A program made the translations under genes and the position numbers. The notes under the pieces were generated by a model, which ran no database searches, had not been told where the DNA came from, and worked only from the letters and a program-made list of their open reading frames with translations. Positions 25,294 through 32,930 of a stretch of DNA of 64,000 nucleotides are shown here, piece after piece. Each line of letters starts with the position of its first letter. Position 1 is the first letter of the stretch. The DNA is from Flavobacteriaceae bacterium (GTDB lineage Bacteria > Bacteroidota > Bacteroidia > Flavobacteriales > Flavobacteriaceae): contig JAIPBH010000014.1 of the NCBI GenBank assembly GCA_021739635.1, forward strand, positions 1-64,000, in the 5' to 3' direction.

Positions 25294-25683
25294 ATGGAAA
25301 AAAAAGATATTAGAACAAGAGAAGATGTATTTTTATTAGTGTCAACTTTTTATAATAAGGTTAGAAAGGATGATTTACTAGCGCCTTTTTTTAATGAAGC
25401 AATCAAAGATTGGGACGAACATTTAAATAGATTAACCACGTTTTGGGAGTCAAATTTATTTTTTAAAACTAAGTACTTAGGAAATCCGTTAGACGTTCAT
25501 GTTAAAGTAGACCATGAAAATAATCACTCAATTTCCGAACTGCATTTTGGTATTTGGCTAAACCTTTGGTTTCAAACCATCGATGAATTATTTGCAGGCG
25601 ATAATGCCGAAAATGCAAAAAGACGCGCCAGAAAAATGAGCACTTTTTTGTACCTCAAAATCTTTGAATCTAGGCATAAATAA
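25294..25683 (+). CDS. Group III truncated haemoglobin
   Basis: The ATG at 25294 gives 129 residues (MEKKDIRTRED...). The family pattern VSTFYNKVRKDDLLAPFFNEAI, WDEHLNRLTTFWESNLF and the proximal-histidine region ISELHFGIWLNLWFQTIDELF fit group III globins. It binds haem and probably O2, NO or peroxide. Downstream lies the cytochrome c maturation fusion in the same direction, which shares haem chemistry. Confidence 0.92.
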   Translation: MEKKDIRTREDVFLLVSTFYNKVRKDDLLAPFFNEAIKDWDEHLNRLTTFWESNLFFKTKYLGNPLDVHVKVDHENNHSISELHFGIWLNLWFQTIDELFAGDNAENAKRRARKMSTFLYLKIFESRHK

Positions 25684-25716
25684 GTTTTTTAAATCTAAAA
25701 TTTTAAGAAGAATTTT

Positions 25717-25730
25717 ATGATTTATATCAT
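25717..25730. promoter_or_regulatory. Crp/Fnr-like palindrome before the cytochrome c maturation gene
   Basis: ATGA-N6-TCAT in TTTATGATTTATATCAT, 56 bases before the ATG at 25786. A related, longer palindrome stands before pckA (31595-31616). The half-site resembles Crp/Fnr-family sites; the regulator is inferred. Confidence 0.45.
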
Positions 25731-25785
25731 TTCTTAATGGGCTAAATGCCTTAAATTTGTTGAACTTTTAAAGAAATCAATCACC

Positions 25786-28700
25786 ATGTTAAATAAAATT
25801 ACGAAAATTCTTTTTTCAACACGTTTTACAGCTTTTTTATTTCTTGCCTTTGCTGGCGCTATGATTGCTGGAACGTTTTTAGATGCAGGACAAAAAACAT
25901 CGCCAACACCATATACAAGAACGTTAATATATAATGCGTGGTGGTTTGAAGCTATTTTAGTGTTTTTTGTGATAAATTTTGCTGGTAATATTGTTAAATT
26001 CAGACTTTATAAAAAAGAAAAATGGGCAACGTTCACACTTCATTTGGCTTTTATTTTTATTCTTTTAGGAGCATTTATCACAAGATATACAAGTTTTGAA
26101 GGTATGATGGCCATTCGTGAAGGTGCTACAGAAAATAAGTTCTTATCTCAAAAAACATATTTAACGGCATATATTGATGGAGATTATAAAATTGATGGTG
26201 TAGCACAACGGTTACCAATTGAAAAGGAAGTTGATTTTTCGCCAAGATTAAAAAACAAATTTTCAATTCACACAAAATATGATCAACAACCCGTTAGTAT
26301 TGAATTAGAAAAGTTTTTGCAAGCAGCAGAAGAAGATATTGTACCCGATGAAAATGGTGAAAATTATTTAAAAATTGTTGAAGCAAGTGATGGTGGTGCT
26401 CATAATCATTTTTTGAAAGAAGGACAAATCATGATTATTCACAATGTGTTGTTTTCACTGAATTCTAAAACAAAAGGCGCTATTAATATTATCAATAATG
26501 ACGATGGTATTTTTATTGAATCGCCTTTTGATGGTGAGTATATGACTATGGCAACTATGGCTCAAGGTGTTTTGGTAAAAGATAGTTTACAACCTTTACA
26601 TTTAAGATCTAGATATGTAATTGGAAATTTCCAAATGGTATTTCCTAAACCAGTCATCAAAGGCAAGTTTGATTTAGTTAAAAAATCTCAAATGCTTAAC
26701 ACCTTTGATGAAGATGGCTTGTTACTTAAAATTACATCAAACGGTGAAACTAAAACTGTTGGAGTTCTTGGTGGAAAAGGCACAAATAATGCCTTTAAAA
26801 AAGTTAAAGTTGGCGGTTTAGATATAAATCTTCAATATGGAGCCAAAGTATTAGAATTGCCATTTTCAATTAAATTAAACGATTTTGAAGCCGAACGTTA
26901 TCCTGGAACAGAAAGAGGTTACTCATCTTATTCAAGCAAAGTAACTGTATTGGATAAAGAAGAAGGCGATTTTGATTATAAAATTTTTATGAATAATATT
27001 CTTGATCACAGAGGTTATCGCTTTTTTCAATCTAGTTTTGATCCAGATGAAAAAGGAACCGTATTATCTGTAAACCATGATTTTTGGGGAACTTGGGTAA
27101 CCTATTTTGGTTATTTCATGCTGTTTTTTGGATTGATGGCTATCATGTTTAGTAAAGGAACCCGTTTTAAATTTTTAGAAAATCAATTGAATAGTATTAA
27201 AGCAAAAAAAGCAAAATTTCTATCGTTAATTGTATTGTGTTTTGGACTGAATGCTTTTTCACAAGGACATTCTGAAAATGATGGTCATAATCATTCAAAA
27301 CCTACAAAAACTCAAATAGATTCTGTTTTAAAATCCAATATATCACCTAAAGAGCATGCTGATAAATTTGGTCACTTAGTGATTCAAGATCTTAGTGGCC
27401 GTATGATGCCCGTGAACACCTACGCATCAGAAATGCTAAGAAAATTAAGTAAAAATGATGCGTATGAAGGCTTTGATGCTAATCAAGTATTTTTATCAAT
27501 ACAAGAAAGCCCAATGCTTTGGTATAATGCACCAATTATCTATTTAAAACTAAAAAAAGCAGATTCAATTAGAAATCTTATTGGTTTGGGAAAAGAAGAA
27601 AAATTTGCTTCATTAGCCGATTTTTTTACTGAAAACGGAGAATATATACTTGCACCTTTCTTAGATGAAGCTTACAAAGCACAAGTTCCAAATGCGTTTC
27701 AAAAGGAATTTAAAGAGGCAGACCAACGTGTAAACTTATTATATAACACTATTGAAGGAAGATCGCTTAAAATATTTCCTATTCCCAATGATGAGAATAA
27801 TAAATGGATTTCTTCATCAGAATATAGAAGCAAAAACTATAACATAAAAGATTCTTTGTATGCTAATTTTATCAATAATGGTTTTAGAGCATACCTTATT
27901 GCCTTAAATGAAGCAAAACAATCAGGAAACTTTAAAGAAGCAGAGAAGCTTTTAAATGCTTTTAAAAAGACACAGCAACAATATGGTGCAGCTGTTATGA
28001 TGTCAGACAAAAAGATAAACACAGAAGTTTTATATAACAAGTTTGATATTTTTAAAAAACTATTTAGCTGGTATATGTATGCGGGTTCATTGCTTTTTAT
28101 TGTACTTATTATTCAAATTTTTAAAAGTAAGAGTAAGCCAATAAAAGTATCTGTAAACATATTTAAAATTATAATTCTTTTATTATTTGTTCTTCATACT
28201 CTTGGATTAATAGCTCGTTGGTATATTTCTGGTCATGCGCCATGGAGCGATGCTTACGAGTCTATGATTTATGTAGCTTGGGCAACCATGTTATTTGGTT
28301 TATTGTTTGGTAGAAAAAGTGATTTAACAATAGCATCAACAGCTTTTGTTACGTCTATGATATTAATGGTGGCTCATTGGAATTGGATGGACCCAGCCAT
28401 TGCAAATTTACAACCAGTTTTAAATAGCTATTGGTTAATGATTCATGTGGCGGTCATTGTAGCTAGTTATGGCCCATTTACATTAGGAATGATATTAGGT
28501 TTGGTTGCTTTATTTTTAATGATATTTACTAATAAAGAGAATAAAGAAAAAATGACTATTAACATTAATGAGTTGTCAATTATTAATGAAATGGCTTTAA
28601 CAGTTGGCTTAGTCATGTTAACCATTGGAAACTTTTTAGGAGGTATGTGGGCTAATGAAAGTTGGGGACGTTATTGGGGTTGGGATCCAAAAGAAACATG

Positions 28701-28974
28701 GGCACTTATTAGTATTATGATTTATGCCTTTGTGTTGCATATGAGATTAATACCTGGACTTCGCGGAAAATGGCTTTTCAACCTTATGGCAGTTGCTGCT
28801 TTTGGAAGTATTATGATGACTTATTTTGGAGTAAACTTTTATTTGGCAGGATTACACTCATATGCAAGTGGAGACCAAATAGTAAGTGTTAAGTTTATTT
28901 TTGGGGCTATTGTATTTTTAGCTTTGGTAGGATATTTAGCTTACAGAAAATATGCTATGTATTATAAAAAATAA
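25786..28974 (+). CDS. ccsA: Cytochrome c biogenesis fusion protein CcsB(ResB)-CcsA
   Basis: 1062 residues. The N-terminal ResB/CcsB half has membrane helices (LFLAFAGAMIAGTFLDA; WWFEAILVFFVINFAGNIVKFRLY) and a large periplasmic domain. The C-terminal CcsA half has several helices and the haem-handling WWD motif around residues 960-975 (SWGRYWGWDPKETWALI), with flanking His in LHTLGLIARW and HVAVIVASYG. It carries haem across the membrane and attaches it to apocytochrome c (system II). Such CcsBA fusions occur in Bacteroidota. A gene of normal full length. Confidence 0.94.
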   Translation: MLNKITKILFSTRFTAFLFLAFAGAMIAGTFLDAGQKTSPTPYTRTLIYNAWWFEAILVFFVINFAGNIVKFRLYKKEKWATFTLHLAFIFILLGAFITRYTSFEGMMAIREGATENKFLSQKTYLTAYIDGDYKIDGVAQRLPIEKEVDFSPRLKNKFSIHTKYDQQPVSIELEKFLQAAEEDIVPDENGENYLKIVEASDGGAHNHFLKEGQIMIIHNVLFSLNSKTKGAINIINNDDGIFIESPFDGEYMTMATMAQGVLVKDSLQPLHLRSRYVIGNFQMVFPKPVIKGKFDLVKKSQMLNTFDEDGLLLKITSNGETKTVGVLGGKGTNNAFKKVKVGGLDINLQYGAKVLELPFSIKLNDFEAERYPGTERGYSSYSSKVTVLDKEEGDFDYKIFMNNILDHRGYRFFQSSFDPDEKGTVLSVNHDFWGTWVTYFGYFMLFFGLMAIMFSKGTRFKFLENQLNSIKAKKAKFLSLIVLCFGLNAFSQGHSENDGHNHSKPTKTQIDSVLKSNISPKEHADKFGHLVIQDLSGRMMPVNTYASEMLRKLSKNDAYEGFDANQVFLSIQESPMLWYNAPIIYLKLKKADSIRNLIGLGKEEKFASLADFFTENGEYILAPFLDEAYKAQVPNAFQKEFKEADQRVNLLYNTIEGRSLKIFPIPNDENNKWISSSEYRSKNYNIKDSLYANFINNGFRAYLIALNEAKQSGNFKEAEKLLNAFKKTQQQYGAAVMMSDKKINTEVLYNKFDIFKKLFSWYMYAGSLLFIVLIIQIFKSKSKPIKVSVNIFKIIILLLFVLHTLGLIARWYISGHAPWSDAYESMIYVAWATMLFGLLFGRKSDLTIASTAFVTSMILMVAHWNWMDPAIANLQPVLNSYWLMIHVAVIVASYGPFTLGMILGLVALFLMIFTNKENKEKMTININELSIINEMALTVGLVMLTIGNFLGGMWANESWGRYWGWDPKETWALISIMIYAFVLHMRLIPGLRGKWLFNLMAVAAFGSIMMTYFGVNFYLAGLHSYASGDQIVSVKFIFGAIVFLALVGYLAYRKYAMYYKK

Positions 28975-29019
28975 GTTATAGTATTCTTGTAAATACATGT
29001 TGTAGCTAATTTGATAAAA

Positions 29020-29445
29020 ATGAAAAACACATTAATTATTACACTTCTCGTATTTACAAATTTTCTTTATGGACAAAATAATGTATCCGAAAAAGTTTCA
29101 GAATCTTTTAATATTGATAATAGAGACAGACTAGACAGCATCGCAAAACAATTAAACTATAAAGGTGGCGACCAAATAAAAGTTCTAACAATTTTTACAA
29201 TCAATGAGGAAGGAAATGTTGTTGACATACAAGCCCGATCAGTACATCCCTTATTTGAAGAAGAAGCTATTAGAGTATTAAGCGAACTTCCTAAAATGCC
29301 TCCAGCAAAGCTTGACGGAAAAACAATTAGTCAAAAATATTCAATGCCTATAGTTTTTGAAATAGAAACTGAAAGTGCTAAAAAACAAAGACTGAAAAAG
29401 GAAGAACGAGAAAGAGAAAAAAAATTGAAAAAAGAAAAAAACTAG
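29020..29445 (+). CDS. Small TonB C-terminal-like secreted protein
   Basis: The ATG at 29020 gives 141 residues; signal peptide to about residue 19 (FTNFLYGQ). The middle, VLTIFTINEEGNVVDIQARSVHPLFEEEAIRVLSELPKMPPAKLDGK, is the TonB C-terminal fold core. It ends in a highly charged K/E tail. Having no N-terminal TonB membrane anchor beyond the signal, it is probably a periplasmic protein. It ends one base before repeat copy 2. Confidence 0.82.
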   Translation: MKNTLIITLLVFTNFLYGQNNVSEKVSESFNIDNRDRLDSIAKQLNYKGGDQIKVLTIFTINEEGNVVDIQARSVHPLFEEEAIRVLSELPKMPPAKLDGKTISQKYSMPIVFEIETESAKKQRLKKEEREREKKLKKEKN

Positions 29446-29446
29446 C

Positions 29447-29608
29447 TACAACACGTGTATAAAAGATTGCTAGTTTTACCTAGTATAAGGTTGTAAACTG
29501 TTTTGTTGTCTTCTGATTTTGCTTACGCTAGTTAGCTGCGCTCGTGTCATTCGGAAAATCCTCGCGCACAAACATAATATGCAACTTTTTTTATACAAAC
29601 ACGTTGTA
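29447..29608 (+). repeat. Hairpin-like dispersed repeat, copy 2 (related to 1151-1276)
   Basis: Starts ACAACACGTGTATAAAA and ends TTTATACAAACACGTTGT; these ends are imperfect inverted repeats of each other. The centre holds TCGGAAAATCCTCGC (29551-29565). The central 13-mer and ACAAACACGTT are shared with the copy at 1.2 kb, which lies in the opposite orientation. Confidence 0.65.
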
Positions 29609-29621
29609 CCGAAATAAAAAC

Positions 29622-29770
29622 ATGAATAAACTTTCATTTGATATCAAGGCATCTAAAGACTTATTGAGCAAATTGCTTTGAATTGCGCCATGACTTTGTG
29701 GCATCTAACCGAATGGATTTAACACGATTTTGACTTTAAAAATCTGTTTTCTAACCGTAATTTGTTATAA
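29622..29770 (+). pseudogene. Decayed fragment of a hypothetical protein gene
   Basis: ATG at 29622 gives MNKLSFDIKASKDLLSKLL and stops at 29681. Shifting frame, LNCAMTLWHLTEWI follows and stops, and another shift gives HDFDFKNLFSNRNLL to TAA at 29768-29770. The three pieces read as one protein start with internal deletions and frame changes. It stands directly behind repeat copy 2, as an orphan cargo gene now dead. Confidence 0.55.
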
Positions 29771-29842
29771 ACAGTTAAATTTGATAGTTTATAGTTGTAA
29801 CTTATTTTTTCAAAAATTGCAATCTCAAAAAAAATGTTATAT

Positions 29843-29876
29843 AAAAAAAGCCGCTTCTTTTATTGAAACGGCTTCT
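29843..29876 (-). terminator. Terminator of pckA
   Basis: On the minus strand AAGCCGTTTC and GAAGCGGCTT form a 10-base stem with one U-G pair, followed by seven T. It lies 28 bases after the pckA stop. Confidence 0.85.
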
Positions 29877-29903
29877 TTATAACGTAAGATAAAAAATCTT
29901 ATC

Positions 29904-31502
29904 TTATAATTGTGGTCCTGCAGAAATTAAAGCTTTTCCTTCTTTAGTATCACAATATTGTTCAAAGTTTTTGATGTAAAGAGCCGCTAATTTTTTAGCT
30001 TTCACTTCCCATTCAGCAACATCTTTATATGTATTTCTAGGATCTAAAATATCACTTACATTAGGTAACACTTTTGGAGCCGTTAAGTTTAAGAATGGAA
30101 TATCAACAGTTTCCACATTATCAATCGAACCACCTAAAATGGCATCTATGATAGCACGGGTATCTTTTAAAGAAATTCTTTTTCCTGTACCATTCCAACC
30201 TGTATTAACCAAATAAGCTTTTGCTCCGTGTTCTTTCATCTTAGCCACCAAGGTAGATGAGTACATGGTTGGTCTAAGGGTCAAGAAGGCTTCGCCAAAT
30301 GCTGGTGAAAAAGAGGGTTGAGGTTCTGTAATTCCTCTTTCTGTTCCTGCTAATTTAGAAGTAAATCCGCATAAGAAGTGGTATTGTGCTTGATCGTCAT
30401 CTAAAATTGAAACTGGAGGCAATACACCAAAAGCATCTGCAGATAAATAAATAATTTTTTTCGCATGTCCTGCTTTAGATGGAAGAACAATTTTATTGAT
30501 GTGGTGAATTGGATAAGAAACTCTAGAGTTTTCCGTGATAGAATGGTCGTAATAATCTACTTCTCCATATTCATTTACCACAACATTCTCCAATAAAGCA
30601 TCTCTTTTAATAGCTCTCCAAATATCTGGTTCGTTTTCTTCACTCAGGTCGATTACTTTAGCATAGCAGCCACCTTCAAAATTAAACACACCATTTTCAT
30701 CCCATCCGTGTTCATCGTCACCAATTAAGTAGCGTTTTGGATCTGCAGATAAGGTTGTTTTACCAGTTCCTGATAACCCGAAAAATACGGCAACATCTCC
30801 ATCTTCACCCACATTAGCCGAACAGTGCATGGATGCAATTCCTCTAAGTGGAAGGTAATAGTTCATCATAGCGAACATTCCTTTTTTCATTTCACCGCCA
30901 TACCAAGTACCACCTATGATTTGAATTTTTTCAGTCAAATTGAAAACAACAAAATTTTCAGAGTTTAAACCTTGTTCTCTCCAATTAGGATTTACTGTTT
31001 TAGAACCGTTCATGATGATGAAATCTGGTTTTCCAAAATTTAATAATTCATAATGTGAGGGTCTAATGAACATATTTGTTACAAAGTGTGCCTGCCAAGC
31101 AACTTCCATTACAAAACGCACTTTTAATCTTGTGTCGGGGTTTGTTCCACAAAAGGCATCAACCACATATAATTTTTTAGAAGTAGAAAGCTGTCTTAAA
31201 ACCAATCCTTTTAAATCTTGATAAATTTCATCTGTAGTAGGAGTGTTTACACTATTCCAGTCTATGGTATCTTTGGTAATACTATCTTTTACAATATATC
31301 TATCTTTTGGAGATCGTCCGGTAAATACACCTGTTTTTACAGCAATAGCACCTGTATCAGTATCTGCTCCTTTTTCATATCCCTTTCTACTATGAGAAAC
31401 TTCTGCTTCGTATAATTCCTGGTAAGAAGGGTTGTAAGACACTTCATGGTAACCTGTGATTCCTAATTCGTGTAGCTCTTGGATAACTTTAATGTTTTTC
31501 AT
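29904..31502 (-). CDS. pckA: Phosphoenolpyruvate carboxykinase (ATP)
   Basis: 532 residues, normal length. The kinase-1a motif [14 protein letters not shown] is at about 243-256, followed by kinase-2 [10 protein letters not shown]; upstream are the oxaloacetate-binding FVVFNLTEK and [19 protein letters not shown]. It converts oxaloacetate and ATP to phosphoenolpyruvate and CO2 for gluconeogenesis. It is monocistronic and has a Crp/Fnr-like palindrome about 95 bases upstream. Confidence 0.97.
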   Translation of the reverse strand: MKNIKVIQELHELGITGYHEVSYNPSYQELYEAEVSHSRKGYEKGADTDTGAIAVKTGVFTGRSPKDRYIVKDSITKDTIDWNSVNTPTTDEIYQDLKGLVLRQLSTSKKLYVVDAFCGTNPDTRLKVRFVMEVAWQAHFVTNMFIRPSHYELLNFGKPDFIIMNGSKTVNPNWREQGLNSENFVVFNLTEKIQIIGGTWYGGEMKKGMFAMMNYYLPLRGIASMHCSANVGEDGDVAVFFGLSGTGKTTLSADPKRYLIGDDEHGWDENGVFNFEGGCYAKVIDLSEENEPDIWRAIKRDALLENVVVNEYGEVDYYDHSITENSRVSYPIHHINKIVLPSKAGHAKKIIYLSADAFGVLPPVSILDDDQAQYHFLCGFTSKLAGTERGITEPQPSFSPAFGEAFLTLRPTMYSSTLVAKMKEHGAKAYLVNTGWNGTGKRISLKDTRAIIDAILGGSIDNVETVDIPFLNLTAPKVLPNVSDILDPRNTYKDVAEWEVKAKKLAALYIKNFEQYCDTKEGKALISAGPQL

Positions 31503-31882
31503 ATTAATAGTTTTAATTATTTATCGCCTTTTATAGACCTTTATATTTTCTTTTTTATATTGATAGGATAAAATTACAGAGCATAATTACTATTATTTAT
31601 GACAAATATCATAAATTGCTTAAGTGCCTCATTTTTCAATAATTATCAAGTTTTTTATTAATTAAATTTTAAAAAAATTAACGAAAACGTAATAGAATTA
31701 TTGAGTTATTATTAAAATTGCTTTTTAGGTAAATAAATTTAAGATATAATTGATAATCTATTAAAAAAAATGTTAAAAAATGATAATTATTGAATAAAAA
31801 ATATCAAATTTTCAAATGAAGTATTATATTAATTAATGATTTTTGTATTGTTATTTTAAACAAGTTATTATAATTATAAAAT
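31503..31882. other. 380-base divergent intergenic region between pckA and bshB1
   Basis: Very A+T rich with no credible ORF. It contains the palindrome at 31595-31616 and must hold both divergent promoters; I could not single out a convincing -33/-7 pair. Confidence 0.6.
31595..31616. promoter_or_regulatory. 22-bp perfect palindrome (Crp/Fnr-like) upstream of pckA
   Basis: ATTTATGA (31595-31602) and TCATAAAT (31609-31616) flank six bases. The core ATGA-N6-TCAT is shared with 25717-25730. Control of pckA by a Crp/Fnr-type regulator is a reasonable inference. Confidence 0.5.
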
Positions 31883-32602
31883 ATGAAATTAGATATACTT
31901 GCAATTGGTGCTCACCCAGATGATGTTGAGTTAGGTTGTGCTGCTACTTTAGCTAAAGAAATTGCTAATGGCAAAAAAGTGGGTATTATAGATTTAACTC
32001 AAGGTGAACTAGGAACCAGAGGTACTGATAAAACTAGATTTGAAGAAGCTGCTTCTGCTGCTAATATTTTAGGAGTTGATATTAGGATAAATATGAAGTT
32101 TGCAGACGGGTTTTTTGTTAATGATAAAGAACATCAATTAGCTATCATTAAAATGATTCGAAAATATGCTCCAGAAATAGTAATTTGTAATGCTATTGAT
32201 GATAGGCACATTGATCACGCTAAAGGAAGCCAGTTAGTTTGTGATGCTTGTTTTTTAAGTGGATTGATGAAAATTGAGACCATTGATGATTTAGGAAACT
32301 TGCAAAAGCCTTGGAGACCTAAACAAATTTACCATTATATACAATGGAAGAATCTTGAGCCAGACCTTATTGTAGATGTATCGGGTTTTATGGATATTAA
32401 AATGGATTCGGTGTTGGCATATAAAACACAATTTTATGATGCAACTAGTAAAGAGCCTATTACTCCAATTTCAACAAAAAATTTTACCGATAATGTAAAA
32501 AACAGAGCTATTGATATGGGAAGATTGATAGGAGTAGAGTATGGTGAAGGTTTTACAGTAGATAGAACTATTGCTGTTGATAGCTTATTTAATTTAAAGT
32601 AA
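31883..32602 (+). CDS. bshB1: Bacillithiol biosynthesis deacetylase BshB1
   Basis: 239 residues. The PIG-L zinc motif AIGAHPDDVELGC is at 7-19, then LTQGELGTRGTDKTRFEEA and NAIDDRHIDHAKGSQL, as in BshB1. It removes the acetyl group from GlcNAc-malate to give GlcN-malate, the second step of bacillithiol synthesis. This implies the organism uses bacillithiol as its main low-molecular thiol. Single gene; not linked to bshA or bshC here. Confidence 0.95.
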   Translation: MKLDILAIGAHPDDVELGCAATLAKEIANGKKVGIIDLTQGELGTRGTDKTRFEEAASAANILGVDIRINMKFADGFFVNDKEHQLAIIKMIRKYAPEIVICNAIDDRHIDHAKGSQLVCDACFLSGLMKIETIDDLGNLQKPWRPKQIYHYIQWKNLEPDLIVDVSGFMDIKMDSVLAYKTQFYDATSKEPITPISTKNFTDNVKNRAIDMGRLIGVEYGEGFTVDRTIAVDSLFNLK

Positions 32603-32722
32603 TATTAGTTAACCTTTGTAAATAAGTAAGTTAGTTAAAAAATCATCAATAAAGATGAAGGTTTAATTTATTGAGGTGGATAAAGTATTTAAAATTACTT
32701 TTAAAATATTAATAAAAATCTT

Positions 32723-32753
32723 TGCAGAAAAACTGAAATCAGTTACATTTGCA
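32723..32753 (+). promoter_or_regulatory. Promoter of the tRNA-His gene
   Basis: TTTG at 32723-32726, 19 bases, then TACATTTG at 32746-32753: a textbook Bacteroidota promoter, 26 bases before the tRNA. Confidence 0.8.
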
Positions 32754-32779
32754 CACGCAATCAAAAAGAGCGCTACATG

Positions 32780-32853
32780 GTGGTTGTAGCTCAGCTGGTT
32801 AGAGCATTGGTTTGTGGTACCAAGGGTCGCCGGTTCGAACCCGGTCTTCCACC
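32780..32853 (+). tRNA. tRNA-His (anticodon GTG)
   Basis: Cloverleaf read by hand: acceptor GTGGTTG/CTTCCAC, D arm GCTC/GAGC, anticodon stem TTGGT/ACCAA with loop TTGTGGT, five-base variable region, T arm with TTCGAAC. The extra 5' G (position -1, base 32779) typical of tRNA-His is encoded opposite the C discriminator (32853). Pairs 5:68 and 6:67 of the acceptor are U-U oppositions. CCA is not encoded. Confidence 0.93.
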
Positions 32854-32861
32854 CAAAAGAC

Positions 32862-32895
32862 AAAGCCTTTCAATTTATTGAAAGGCTTTTTTTGT
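32862..32895. terminator. Terminator shared by tRNA-His and pheT
   Basis: AAAGCCTTTCAA and TTGAAAGGCTTT form a perfect 12-base stem with loop TTTA, followed by T7 on the plus strand. It can serve both converging transcripts. Confidence 0.85.
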
Positions 32896-32930
32896 TTTTG
32901 TATGCTTTATAAAATTATAAACGCTTTTTT

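Noticed and set aside
32663-32863. 66-codon minus-strand ORF across the tRNA-His gene
   Set aside because: It is the antisense of the tRNA and its terminator; the peptide reflects tRNA sequence and is not a gene.
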